The translations under genes and the position numbers were made by a program. From contig NZ_CATWFF010000034.1 in the NCBI RefSeq assembly GCF_958350005.1, positions 1-14,374 of the forward strand: a stretch of DNA of 14,374 nt, read 5' to 3'. Under the pieces are notes generated by a model that was not told where the DNA came from, made no database searches, and saw nothing but the letters and a program-made list of their open reading frames with translations. This DNA is from an uncultured Megasphaera sp. (GTDB taxonomy: Bacteria > Bacillota > Negativicutes > Veillonellales > Megasphaeraceae). Numbering within the stretch: position 1 is the stretch's first letter; every line of letters starts with the position of its first letter. Below, in pieces: positions 1 through 7,736 of the stretch.

Positions 1-36
1 ATATTATTCTATACTGCGTATAAGGAGGGAATGGGT

Positions 37-450
37 ATGCGTATCGGTGAAGGACGGATTACGGAAATTTTGAACAGCGGCCTGGCAAAAGTTCAGGTTC
101 ATAAAGATCATTTATATGTGGCTTGCAGCGCCTGCTTCGGTGCCGACCGCGTATATGTACAGGCCTATAATCCTATTGGTGCCCAGGAAGGACAGGATGT
201 ACGCTATGAAATTCCAGATCAGCACCTGATTATGAGCTCCTTTATGTGCTTCATTGTGCCCCTCATTCTGGTCATTATCGGCGGGATTCTGGGGTATCAG
301 GCCGGTTCCAGCGTCATAGCTGCTGTCGTCGGTGTAGTCCTCGGCTTTGTCATCAGTTTGGGCATATGGAAATCTTACGGCGCCGCTCTGGGACGGCAAA
401 TGGACACGACAGCAACGATTACGGAAGTTATTATAGAGGAAGAAGAATAG
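37..450 (+). CDS. SoxR-reducing system protein RseC/MucC family
   Basis: A 137-residue inner-membrane protein that fits the RseC/MucC family. Members influence the reduction state of SoxR or sigma-E signalling and in anaerobes are often encoded beside Rnf electron-transport genes. The N-terminal third is a soluble beta-rich segment with a Cys-x2-Cys pair (C30, C33). Two hydrophobic helices follow, about residues 68-87 and 93-112, then a short acidic tail. The ATG at 37 is chosen over the ATG at 31 because AAGGAGGG at 22-29 is about 8 bases from 37 but almost touches 31. The family usually has more cysteines in the N-terminal cluster; only two are seen here. A terminator follows at 494-524. 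Upstream genes lie outside the window, so an Rnf link cannot be checked. Family call is fairly sure; exact role is not. Confidence 0.8.
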   Translation: MRIGEGRITEILNSGLAKVQVHKDHLYVACSACFGADRVYVQAYNPIGAQEGQDVRYEIPDQHLIMSSFMCFIVPLILVIIGGILGYQAGSSVIAAVVGVVLGFVISLGIWKSYGAALGRQMDTTATITEVIIEEEE

Positions 451-493
451 GTAGTGAACAGGCAGGGGCCGAAGGGGATACTGCTGATAGATG

Positions 494-524
494 AGAAGAC
501 TGGCAACAGCTGGTCTTCTTTTTT
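494..524 (+). terminator. Rho-independent terminator after the RseC-like gene
   Basis: An 11-bp stem pairs 494-504 with 509-519 around an AACA loop. Seven outer pairs are perfect (AGAAGAC with GTCTTCT) and two inner pairs are G-T wobbles. The stem runs straight into a T tract ending at 524. It separates the RseC-like gene from the MBL-fold gene. Confidence 0.85.
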
Positions 525-621
525 GTCTTTGGTCGTATATCCCTGTAAAGTAAAGCTGATATCGTCAATGAGATGAAGGATAAACAGAATCATGTTGAAC
601 CTGTCTGAAATGGATAAAGAA

Positions 622-651
622 TTGGGAATCAGGCCGGTTACATGGTATAAT
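622..651 (+). promoter_or_regulatory. Sigma-70-type promoter with extended -10 for the MBL-fold gene
   Basis: The -10 hexamer TATAAT at 646-651 is perfect and is preceded by TGG (extended -10). A partial -35, TTGGGA at 622-627, lies 18 bases upstream. It is about 50 bases before the start codon of the MBL-fold gene. The rest of 525-685 shows no supported gene. Confidence 0.7.
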
Positions 652-701
652 AGTAACGATACCCTGAGTATGTATACAGCCAATATAAGGAGGAACGATA
701 G

Positions 702-1400
702 ATGAGTGGATTACATGTAACGTTTTTAGCGCACAGCGGATTTGCTGTGGAAACGGCGACGAAAGTACTGGTATTTGATTATTTTAAAGATCCTGCCGGC
801 GTGGTCAAAGCCTATGCAGCCAGAAATAAGAAAGTATGGTTCTTTGTGACCCACTGGCATGAAGATCATTTCAATCCGGCTATTGCTGATTTTGCCGGCC
901 CGCAGACGCAGTATATTCTCAATGACGGCGTTCATCTGCAAGGTGTGCCGGCACCGCAGTGCCATGTTATGCACGTATATGACAGCCTTACGCTGGAAGA
1001 TGCGCAGATTACGCAGTACGGCTCGACTGATGAAGGCGGATCGTTCTGGGTGGAAACGGACGGCTACGCTATCTTCCATGCCGGTGATTTGAACTGGTGG
1101 CACTGGCTGGGAGATACAGATGAAAATAATGCCGAAGCCAAGGCCAATATAGACCGGGAAATGAAGCATCTCGTCGGCAAGACGGCAGACCTGGCGTTCT
1201 TCCCTGTTGATGCCCGTCTGGAAGGGGCCCGGGAATGGGGCGTCATGCGGTTCCTGCAGGATGTGACTGTGCGCAGGTGCCTGGTTCCCATGCATTATTT
1301 CGGTGCGCCCTGGACGCCGTCGGCAGCATTTAAACAGAAGTACGGCAATGTGCCCCTGTGGATTCCGCAGCAAAATGGCGACGAAACGGATATAGACTGA
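702..1400 (+). CDS. MBL-fold metallo-hydrolase (UlaG-like, COG2220 type)
   Basis: A 232-residue cytoplasmic protein of the metallo-beta-lactamase fold. The metal-binding motif HWHEDH is at residues 51-56 (H51, H53, D55, H56), followed by HAGD with D129 and a late histidine, H198 in PMHYF. These are the expected ligand positions for a two-metal site. No signal peptide or extra domain is visible, and the length suits the compact UlaG-like hydrolases. The start has a strong AAGGAGG at 687-693, about 8 bases before the ATG. It has its own promoter. The DUF445 pair follows 42 bp downstream with no T-tract terminator between, so all three may be co-transcribed. The substrate cannot be read from sequence; members act on phospho-lactones, esters or phosphodiesters. 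Confidence 0.85.
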   Translation: MSGLHVTFLAHSGFAVETATKVLVFDYFKDPAGVVKAYAARNKKVWFFVTHWHEDHFNPAIADFAGPQTQYILNDGVHLQGVPAPQCHVMHVYDSLTLEDAQITQYGSTDEGGSFWVETDGYAIFHAGDLNWWHWLGDTDENNAEAKANIDREMKHLVGKTADLAFFPVDARLEGAREWGVMRFLQDVTVRRCLVPMHYFGAPWTPSAAFKQKYGNVPLWIPQQNGDETDID

Positions 1401-1414
1401 TACAAGACACTATG

Positions 1415-1430
1415 CTGACCATGTGGTCAG
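1415..1430 (+). repeat. Small perfect inverted repeat next to the DUF445 ribosome binding site
   Basis: CTGACC at 1415-1420 and GGTCAG at 1425-1430 form a perfect 6-bp stem with an ATGT loop. There is no T tract, so it is not a normal terminator. It abuts AGGAGG at 1431-1436 of the next gene and may affect translation or RNA stability; that role is inference. Confidence 0.45.
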
Positions 1431-1442
1431 AGGAGGCGAAGT

Positions 1443-2717
1443 ATGACTGAGTTACATACAGCGGGACTCGTGCGCCGCAGCCAGATTGCCAATTACATTT
1501 TGGCTGCGGCAGCGATTCTGTTGCTGCTGGCATATCCGTTTCAGGATTTCTTCTGGGGCGGACTGCTGACCCATCTGGCCGGCGCTGCCCTTATTGGCGG
1601 CCTGGCTGACTGGTATGCCGTGACGGCGCTGTTTCGCAAACCCCTGGGGATTTCTTTTAAAACGGCGCTTATTCCCAACAGTAAGGAACGGATTGCCGAA
1701 ATGGCGCGGCACATGATTGAAAGCGAAATCCTGACAGTACCGAACATGTACAATGTGCTGAAACATCATCCCGTACTGGGGGCGACGCTGGACTATTTAC
1801 ACACGGAAAAGGGATTTCAGTCGGCTGAACGGGTATTTGGGCAGATTCTTAATACCTTTTTGTATACGGTCGATATGAATCTCGTCGTCAAGGCCTTTTC
1901 CGGCATTGGCGGCAAGGCCATTGAGAATATTGACCTGGCGCCGATTATGAGCCGGGCTATTAAGATAGGTCTGCGCGGTGAATCGGGCAAAGATTTTCTG
2001 GATTTCATGATTCTGAACCTGGAAATGATGATCAAGAGCGACACGATGAAGACCTATATTGGTCAGATTTATGAAGCATCTCTGCGCCAGTACAGCGAAC
2101 GGAATATTTTCTTTGAATGGGCTATTAAAGCGGCCTTAAAGATGGATGTGTTCAGCCCGGACCACGTGGCGGCAACACTGCAGAAGAAGGCCCTGGCTGT
2201 GCTGGAAGAAGCGAAGGAGGAAAACTCGCCGCAGCGGAAAAAAGCGCTCAACTATCTGTGGAAGCAGACGGAACAAATCGAATTTAACGACGAATGGCGC
2301 GCCCGCATTGACAGCTATAAGAACCGCATGTACCAGAGTCTGGTTACGCGGCCTGATTCCAAGGAAGCATGGCAGCGCTATGTTCAGAATCCGGACCGGC
2401 AGAAGCGGGTTTGCACGGCAGCTGCCAAGTACGTCATCGGCAAGCTGGAAAGCTGGCGGCAAAGTCCCGACCAGATCGAGCAGATGAATCGCACGGCCCT
2501 GGCCTTTGCGGCGCGGGAACTGAAGCGCCTTCAGGTCTGGTTCGGCAAGACGGCAGAACGGGAAATCCTCAAATACGACGGCCAGTATCTGGCGCAGCAG
2601 CTGGAAAGCAGCGTCTGGTACGACCTGCAGATGATTCGCGTCAACGGGTCTCTTGTCGGTGCTGTCCTGGGCGCCGTCATTTATCTCCTCATGTACAGTG
2701 TGAAAGGGGGCGTGTAA
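1443..2717 (+). CDS. DUF445 family membrane protein, first copy
   Basis: A 424-residue protein of the DUF445 (YheB/YjiN-like) family, whose biochemical role is unknown. The family signature GGLADWYAVTALF is at residues 52-64, within the second of two N-terminal hydrophobic segments (about 17-33 and 38-64). The large middle part is charged and helical with no catalytic motif I recognise. A C-terminal segment with VNGSLVGAVLG begins near residue 400 and forms a last membrane helix. The shape suggests a protein anchored at both ends with a long soluble helical domain. The start has AGAGGAGG about 7 bases before the ATG. Only one base separates its stop from the ATG of a second DUF445 gene, so the two are translationally coupled and may form a heteromer (inference). 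Confidence 0.9.
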   Translation: MTELHTAGLVRRSQIANYILAAAAILLLLAYPFQDFFWGGLLTHLAGAALIGGLADWYAVTALFRKPLGISFKTALIPNSKERIAEMARHMIESEILTVPNMYNVLKHHPVLGATLDYLHTEKGFQSAERVFGQILNTFLYTVDMNLVVKAFSGIGGKAIENIDLAPIMSRAIKIGLRGESGKDFLDFMILNLEMMIKSDTMKTYIGQIYEASLRQYSERNIFFEWAIKAALKMDVFSPDHVAATLQKKALAVLEEAKEENSPQRKKALNYLWKQTEQIEFNDEWRARIDSYKNRMYQSLVTRPDSKEAWQRYVQNPDRQKRVCTAAAKYVIGKLESWRQSPDQIEQMNRTALAFAARELKRLQVWFGKTAEREILKYDGQYLAQQLESSVWYDLQMIRVNGSLVGAVLGAVIYLLMYSVKGGV

Positions 2718-2718
2718 G

Positions 2719-4002
2719 ATGACCTATCGTCAGCGGGCCAATGCCATTCTGGCCTTGTCTTTCGTCTGCTTTGCCCTCATTTTCTGGTGGGGGTATACCC
2801 ATGATGTGACGCTGTGGGAAGAGCTGCTGTTTTTCGTCATTCAGTCGGCCCTTATCGGCAGTATTGCCGACTGGTTTGCCGTAACGGCATTGTTTGACAA
2901 GCCACTGGGATTTCCGTATCATACGGAGCTGCTGTACCGAAACCGTACGCAGATTATCGACAGCATTACCCGCATTATTTCGGAAAAACTGCTCCAGCCC
3001 AAGATGTGGCAGGATAAACTGTATCAGATTTCCTTCATGGATAAATTCGTGGCCTGGCTCCGCGGCCCTGGAGGACGGAAAAAATTCCGTGCCCTCTTAT
3101 ATGAAGTGGCCCAGCGGGCCTACAGGCATGCACAGAATGGTGATACGCAGGACTCCATAGCCCGTCATATCCGGACGTATCTCAAGCGGCAGCCTTTGGT
3201 TTCGTTTTTCCAGGACCGTCTTATTTCCCTCCTGGAAGATCCGAACAGCAAGATGTTTAACGATGCTGTCGGCCTGGGCCGGGAGCTGGTCAACAGTGAT
3301 GATTTTGATACGCTCCTGGAAGGGCTTATCAAGCAGTGGATGGAAGAATCGAAGCATTCGTCTGTATCCCTCATTACGATTAACAAATTTATCGGCGTCG
3401 TCGATACCCATAAAATTGCCAGGGACATTAAGAAAGGCATTGTGTCCTGGCTCGACCAGTGGGAACAGGCCGAAGGAGAAGACCGGGAATGGCTGTGCCG
3501 TAAATTTGAGCTGTTTCTGTATTCCATGAATGGTCAGCTGGCCTATGGCGTGCAGAACTGGCAGGATCAGTTTGTCGATTCCCTGCCTATTGAACAGTGG
3601 CTCAGTGCAACGCAGCGGTCGGCGAAAGACTACTTTACCCGGGGAGATGCGGGGAAAGAAGAACTGAAAGATCTGCTGGAAGCCCAGTTCCTTCACTACC
3701 TGGAATACTGCCGGTCTCATCCGGAAATTAAGGACTGGCTCGATGAACAGATTCGCCGGGCCTGCAACGTCATTCTGGAACATGAACACTCCCTCATTGC
3801 CGTCGCTGTCCGCGATGTGCTGACAGGGTTTGACAAACGGCGCTTCAATGCCTTCCTGGAAAGCAAAGTCGGCGAAGATTTGGCCTGGATTCGTATTAAC
3901 GGCGCCCTCGTGGGCGGTTCTATTGGCTTTGTGGTCTTTGCCTTTCTGCGGCTGTTTTATGAACCTTTTGTCGTACCTTTCCTGCGCAGCCTGTTTTTAT
4001 AG
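2719..4002 (+). CDS. DUF445 family membrane protein, second copy
   Basis: A 427-residue paralogue of the gene just upstream with the same layout: N-terminal hydrophobic segments at about 8-25 and 33-59, the signature IADWFAVTALF at 49-59, a long soluble helical middle, and a C-terminal INGALVGGSIG segment leading into a final hydrophobic stretch. Outside these end motifs the two copies have diverged strongly, which points to an old duplication with separate roles. The ribosome binding site (AAAGGGGG at 2703-2710) lies inside the last codons of the first copy, and the start codon is one base after its stop. A long hairpin terminator follows from 4049. Function is unknown for the family; a role at the cell envelope is only inferred from membrane anchoring. 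Confidence 0.9.
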   Translation: MTYRQRANAILALSFVCFALIFWWGYTHDVTLWEELLFFVIQSALIGSIADWFAVTALFDKPLGFPYHTELLYRNRTQIIDSITRIISEKLLQPKMWQDKLYQISFMDKFVAWLRGPGGRKKFRALLYEVAQRAYRHAQNGDTQDSIARHIRTYLKRQPLVSFFQDRLISLLEDPNSKMFNDAVGLGRELVNSDDFDTLLEGLIKQWMEESKHSSVSLITINKFIGVVDTHKIARDIKKGIVSWLDQWEQAEGEDREWLCRKFELFLYSMNGQLAYGVQNWQDQFVDSLPIEQWLSATQRSAKDYFTRGDAGKEELKDLLEAQFLHYLEYCRSHPEIKDWLDEQIRRACNVILEHEHSLIAVAVRDVLTGFDKRRFNAFLESKVGEDLAWIRINGALVGGSIGFVVFAFLRLFYEPFVVPFLRSLFL

Positions 4003-4048
4003 GGCTGTCGGTTCCCTGTCCTGTAATCGTATTTAAAATTACATGAAG

Positions 4049-4130
4049 AAAGGACTGCCCTGCCGTCGAGGACGTCTCTGCTGGTGAACAGCGAAGACGG
4101 TTCCTGACGTGTGGGACAGTCCCTTTTTTT
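4049..4130 (+). terminator. Long imperfect hairpin ending in a T tract (terminator)
   Basis: Almost the whole stretch folds on itself. Outer pairs join 4052-4057 with 4117-4122; middle pairs join CGTC (4064-4067) with GACG (4106-4109) and AGGA (4069-4072) with TCCT (4102-4105); an inner stem joins 4074-4083 with 4089-4098 around a GTGAA loop. Seven Ts follow at 4124-4130. It closes the DUF445 transcript. At about 75 nt it is far longer than an ordinary terminator stem, and the downstream promoter -10 begins only a few bases after the T tract. Confidence 0.7.
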
Positions 4131-4131
4131 A

Positions 4132-4140
4132 TGGTATAAT
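4132..4140 (+). promoter_or_regulatory. Extended -10 element of the FAD-dehydrogenase promoter
   Basis: TGG followed by a perfect TATAAT (4135-4140) sits 35 bases before the start codon of the dehydrogenase gene. No good -35 is seen. The expected -35 region falls inside the 3' arm of the long hairpin terminator, so termination and initiation signals overlap. Confidence 0.65.
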
Positions 4141-4174
4141 CAGAGATATTGCAGAAGAAAAGGAGACTCACAGT

Positions 4175-5578
4175 ATGTCATATGGACGGATTACACCGGA
4201 AAATATTGCAGAATTACAGGGTATTGTCGGCGAGAAATACGTTTGGACCGATGTGGATAAATTGATTCCCTATGAGAAAGATGAAGGCGTGGAACGGGAG
4301 TATTTCCGCCGCCCTGATGCTGTCGTCCTGCCGGAAACGGTGGAACAGGTGGCGGAAGTCCTGAAACTGGCCAATCGGGAACGGATTCCCGTCGTGCCCC
4401 GCGGCGCCGGGACAGGCCTGGAATTTGGCGCTGTCGTCAACGAGTACGGCGGCATCGTTCTCAGCACGGAACGGATGAACCGCATTTTGGAGCTGAATGC
4501 CGACGCTATGTACATGGTCGTCGAACCAGGGGTCATTACGGCAGAGCTGCAGAAAGAAGCAAAAGCCCAGGGACTTTTGTATGCCGGCGATCCCTGCAGC
4601 GGCGACAGCTGCTTTATTGGCGGCAATGCAGCGACGAATGCCGGCGGCAACCGGGCCGTCAAATACGGTACGACGCGGGATCAGATTTACAGCATCGAAG
4701 TAGTCACGCCGACCGGGGAGATTGCTCATTTTGGCGGGCGCCTGAAGAAAACGGCATCTGGCTATCCACTGGAAGACATTATTATTGGCTCCGAAGGGAC
4801 ACTGGGGATTATTACGAAGCTGACCTTGAAGCTCGTGCCCCTGCCGAAATATACTGCCGATATTCTGGCTGTCTTCCCGACTGTCGATCAGGCTCTGTCT
4901 CTGGTGACGGCTCTGCCCAGAGCGGGTATTCAGGCGACATGTCTGGAATGTATGGATAACGACGTCATCCGCGTCGTCGAAGCCTATTTGGACGAAAAGC
5001 AGCCCTATGCTGATGAAGGGGGCAATTACATGATTATCCAGCTCGACGGCAAGAGCGAAGACGATCTGGATGATATATGCATTGCCGTTGATGACATATG
5101 TCGGGCCCAGGGAGCGCTGGAAGTATTCGTAGCCGATGCGGCCAAGGTTTGGAATGCCCGCAAGGCCTTTACGGAAGCGTCGGCAGCCGAATGCCCCGTG
5201 GCGGCTATGGAAGATTTCGTCGTTCCGCCGGACCGGCTGGCAGATTTGCTGGATCAGCTGGCAGTCATTGGCAAGAACGTGGGCGTGTGCTTCCGCGGCG
5301 TCAGCCATGCCGGTGACGGCAACCTCCATCTGGACGTGCTGCGGCGAGGCTTTGCGCCAGATGAAGAAGAGGCGAAGATTGCAGCTTTTGAAGACGCAGC
5401 CTGTGCAGCCGTGTATGGCCTGGGCGGCGCTGTATCGGGCGAGCACGGCATTGGTCAGAAGCGAAAGGCCCTGCTGGCCAAATATGCCGATCCTGTTGCC
5501 CTGGAGCTGATGAAAGCCGTGAAGAAAGCCTTTGATCCCAATCTGATTTTAAATCCCGGCAAGATTTTTGATATATAA
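4175..5578 (+). CDS. FAD-linked D-lactate/glycolate dehydrogenase (GlcD type)
   Basis: A 467-residue flavoprotein of the vanillyl-alcohol oxidase/GlcD family that oxidises a 2-hydroxy acid, probably D-lactate, to the 2-oxo acid. FAD-binding motifs are PRGAGTGL (75-82), the glycine/asparagine-rich segment at about 147-165, and GSEGTLGI (205-212). The C-terminal half has HAGDGNLH and GEHGIGQKR, the histidine motifs typical of D-lactate dehydrogenases and glycolate oxidase subunit D. The ATG at 4175 is used because AAAAGGAG lies about 7 bases before it; a further in-frame extension to 4109 runs back through promoter and terminator. No iron-sulfur subunit or electron-transfer flavoprotein gene is adjacent. 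M. elsdenii is known to have an FAD-containing D-lactate dehydrogenase, and this gene is a candidate. Substrate is inferred. Confidence 0.88.
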   Translation: MSYGRITPENIAELQGIVGEKYVWTDVDKLIPYEKDEGVEREYFRRPDAVVLPETVEQVAEVLKLANRERIPVVPRGAGTGLEFGAVVNEYGGIVLSTERMNRILELNADAMYMVVEPGVITAELQKEAKAQGLLYAGDPCSGDSCFIGGNAATNAGGNRAVKYGTTRDQIYSIEVVTPTGEIAHFGGRLKKTASGYPLEDIIIGSEGTLGIITKLTLKLVPLPKYTADILAVFPTVDQALSLVTALPRAGIQATCLECMDNDVIRVVEAYLDEKQPYADEGGNYMIIQLDGKSEDDLDDICIAVDDICRAQGALEVFVADAAKVWNARKAFTEASAAECPVAAMEDFVVPPDRLADLLDQLAVIGKNVGVCFRGVSHAGDGNLHLDVLRRGFAPDEEEAKIAAFEDAACAAVYGLGGAVSGEHGIGQKRKALLAKYADPVALELMKAVKKAFDPNLILNPGKIFDI

Positions 5579-5581
5579 GGG

Positions 5582-6505
5582 TCAGTGCGATTCCGGCAGG
5601 ACTCCTTCGCCGTGAAAGGACGGGATGAAGTCACTGCTGGCTGAGTCTTTTTCCTGAACGAAGCCGTCTTCAATACCGCTGTCAAAGAGGTACTGCTCGG
5701 CTTCGTCGTATTCAGCGTCTGTCAGGGGGCGGTTGATTTCCGGATAGTCCGCAGCCTGACCGCAGGGGACATACTGCCGCATCAAACTGAATAGTACCTG
5801 GCCGTCATCGAAGTGGTTCCGTACCCAGTCGATGACGGCTTTTGTATTGTCCAGACAGCCCGGCAGGATGAGGTGGCGAATGACGACGCCTTTCTGCAGG
5901 ATGCCCTGGTCGTCCAGTTCATAAGGGCCGACCTGGTCGTACATGCGGAGAATGGCCCGGGCAGCGACGTCGGGGTAGTCGGCGGCGCCGCTGTACCGTT
6001 GGGACAGGGAGGCGTCGCAGTACTTGAAGTCAGGCAGGTAAATCTGGATTTTGCCGGCCAGGCGGTCAATCGTTTCAGTTGATTCATAGCCGCCGCAGTT
6101 GTATACGACCGGTACGGGCAGGGGTGCCTCCAGGCTTTCCAAAATGGCCTGCGTATAGGGTGTCGGCGTGACAAGGTTGATATTGTGAGCTCCCTGGCTG
6201 ATGAGCTCGCCGTAGATGCGGCGCAGACGGGCTACGGTAATGGGAATGCCTGCGCTGCCAGTGGTGCTGATGACGGCGTTCTGGCAGAAGCAGCAGCGCA
6301 GGTTGCAGCTCGTAAAGAATACAGCACCGGAGCCGCGGCTGCCGCTGATGCACGGTTCTTCCCAGAAATGCAGGGCCGCCCGGGCGACGACAGGCTGCAG
6401 CGACGTATGGCAGTAGCCCGGCATGGGGACATCTGGCGTATAGGTTTCACTGCGTACGACACCGCAGTGACGGGGACAGTCAGTACAACAATATGGGGTG
6501 GACAT
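5582..6505 (-). CDS. PflA-like radical SAM protein (COG1313 type)
   Basis: A 307-residue radical S-adenosylmethionine protein resembling pyruvate formate-lyase activating enzymes. The cluster motif C-x3-C-x2-C is C67, C71, C74 in SCNLRCCFCQN. Four extra cysteines near the N-terminus (C6, C7, C10, C14 in the CCTDCPRHC segment) are typical of this PflA-related group and may bind a second metal or cluster. The start at 6505 has AAAGGAGAA about 7 bases upstream; a longer in-frame ATG further upstream would cross the promoter. The gene is monocistronic, with an extended -10 promoter behind it. Its stop lies only 3 bp from the stop of the convergent dehydrogenase gene, and no terminator separates them. 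No glycyl-radical enzyme partner is present in the window, so the target is unknown. Confidence 0.87.
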   Translation of the reverse strand: MSTPYCCTDCPRHCGVVRSETYTPDVPMPGYCHTSLQPVVARAALHFWEEPCISGSRGSGAVFFTSCNLRCCFCQNAVISTTGSAGIPITVARLRRIYGELISQGAHNINLVTPTPYTQAILESLEAPLPVPVVYNCGGYESTETIDRLAGKIQIYLPDFKYCDASLSQRYSGAADYPDVAARAILRMYDQVGPYELDDQGILQKGVVIRHLILPGCLDNTKAVIDWVRNHFDDGQVLFSLMRQYVPCGQAADYPEINRPLTDAEYDEAEQYLFDSGIEDGFVQEKDSASSDFIPSFHGEGVLPESH

Positions 6506-6545
6506 GATGTATTTCTCCTTTATATTTGCAGAATCATTGCTGTTT

Positions 6546-6554
6546 ATTATACCA
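6546..6554 (-). promoter_or_regulatory. Extended -10 element of the radical SAM gene promoter
   Basis: On the minus strand TGG precedes a perfect TATAAT (plus-strand 6546-6551), about 41 bases before the start codon. No clear -35 is visible. It matches the TGG-TATAAT form at two plus-strand promoters here. Confidence 0.6.
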
Positions 6555-6609
6555 CATACGCTGCCTGTTGAGGATAAACCGTCCATGCCAGACGATAGTA
6601 CGGTAACGC

Positions 6610-6654
6610 AAAACAGGCACATACATCGCGTCTGTGACAGCGTGTATATGCCTG
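6610..6654 (-). terminator. Terminator downstream of ilvC
   Basis: Plus-strand 6614-6625 pairs with 6643-6654 over 12 positions, with one G-T wobble on the minus-strand RNA, and further inner pairing around a short loop. The minus-strand RNA then continues into four Us (As at 6610-6613). It lies 10 bp after the ilvC stop and before the radical SAM promoter. Confidence 0.75.
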
Positions 6655-6664
6655 ATGCAGTGAA

Positions 6665-7675
6665 TTAGTCTTTGTCTTCCTTCGTGTGGAGCCAGGGCAT
6701 CATGTCCCGCAGCTTGGCGCCGACCTGTTCGATGGGATGTTCGGCGTGCTGACGGCGCATGGCCAGGAAATGAGCCCGGCCGCCGGCTTTGTTTTCCAGG
6801 AGCCAGTCTTTGGCAAAGGTGCCGTCCTGAATATTGCTCAGTACTTTCTTCATAGCTGCCTTGCTGTCCTGGGTGACGACTTCCGGGCCTGCCGTGTAGT
6901 CGCCGTATTCTGCCGTGTCGCTAATAGATTTGCGCATCTTTGCCATGCCGCCTTCATACATGAGGTCGACAATGAGCTTCATTTCGTGGAATGTTTCGAA
7001 GTAGGCGATTTCCGGCTGGTATCCGGCTTCGCACAGCGTTTCAAAGCCGTTGGTAATGAGCTGGCAGATGCCGCCGCACAGAACAGCCTGTTCACCGAAC
7101 AGGTCCGTTTCCGTTTCTTCCTGGAACGTCGTCTGAATGACGCCGGCCCGGGCGCCGCCAATACCGCGGGCATAGGCCAGGGCAATGTCAAAGCATTTGC
7201 CTGTCGCATCCTGTTCGACAGCGAATACATCGGGGACGCCGCCGCCTTCGACGAAGGTACGGCGAACGAGATGGCCCGGTCCTTTCGGAGCGACCATGAA
7301 GACGTCTACATCGGCTGGCGGCACGATCTGTTTGAAGTGAATATTGAAGCCATGGGCAAAGGCCAGGGCACTGCCGGCTTTCAGGTTGGGGGCAATTTCG
7401 CTTTTATACACGTCAGCCTGTTTTTCATCAGGAATGAGGATCATCGTAATATCTGCTTCTTTGACAGCGTCAGCTACGGATTTGACATCCAGGCCGGCCT
7501 TGCGGGCCGTTTCAGCCGATTTGCTGCCTTCATACAGGCCAATGACGACGTCGACGCCGCTTTCCTTCAGGTTCAGGGCATGGGCATGGCCCTGGCTGCC
7601 GTAGCCGATAATGGCAACTTTCTTGCCGTTCATAACATCCCAGTTTACATCTTGTTCATAAAATACCTTTGCCAT
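6665..7675 (-). CDS. ilvC: Ketol-acid reductoisomerase, class I
   Basis: A 336-residue enzyme of branched-chain amino acid synthesis. It rearranges and reduces acetolactate or acetohydroxybutyrate to the dihydroxy acid using a nicotinamide cofactor and Mg2+. The Rossmann motif GYGSQGH is at 24-30, and acidic metal-binding residues are seen in TETDLFGEQ and in the EMKLIVDLMYEGG segment. Length fits class I exactly. The cofactor loop reads GLYEGSKS (46-53), with Tyr48-Glu49 where NADPH enzymes usually have a basic residue. The start at 7675 has AAGGAGAG about 8 bases upstream; a longer in-frame ATG would run back through the leader terminator. It is controlled by the T-box leader at 7705-7997 and stands alone, without ilvB, ilvN, ilvD or leu genes nearby. 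Confidence 0.96.
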   Translation of the reverse strand: MAKVFYEQDVNWDVMNGKKVAIIGYGSQGHAHALNLKESGVDVVIGLYEGSKSAETARKAGLDVKSVADAVKEADITMILIPDEKQADVYKSEIAPNLKAGSALAFAHGFNIHFKQIVPPADVDVFMVAPKGPGHLVRRTFVEGGGVPDVFAVEQDATGKCFDIALAYARGIGGARAGVIQTTFQEETETDLFGEQAVLCGGICQLITNGFETLCEAGYQPEIAYFETFHEMKLIVDLMYEGGMAKMRKSISDTAEYGDYTAGPEVVTQDSKAAMKKVLSNIQDGTFAKDWLLENKAGGRAHFLAMRRQHAEHPIEQVGAKLRDMMPWLHTKEDKD

Positions 7676-7704
7676 GTCAGTCTCTCCTTTTTCTTCGTAC
7701 ACAT

Positions 7705-7736
7705 AAAAAATCCGTCCCTCAAAAAGAGGGACGGAT
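7705..7736 (-). terminator. Regulated terminator of the ilvC T-box leader
   Basis: A perfect 11-bp stem pairs 7710-7720 with 7726-7736 around a five-base loop. On the minus strand it is followed by six Ts (As at 7705-7710). It lies between the T-box motif and the ilvC ribosome binding site, as expected for the attenuator of a T-box riboswitch. Confidence 0.93.

Noticed and set aside
592..705. A 37-codon plus-strand ORF whose TGA overlaps the ATG of the MBL-fold gene
   Set aside because: It runs across the probable -35 and -10 of that gene, and has no ribosome binding site at a proper distance.
4214..5446. Open frame of 410 codons on the minus strand opposite the FAD dehydrogenase
   Set aside because: It mirrors a gene with clear family motifs, has no convincing ribosome binding site, and its translation shows no recognisable domain.
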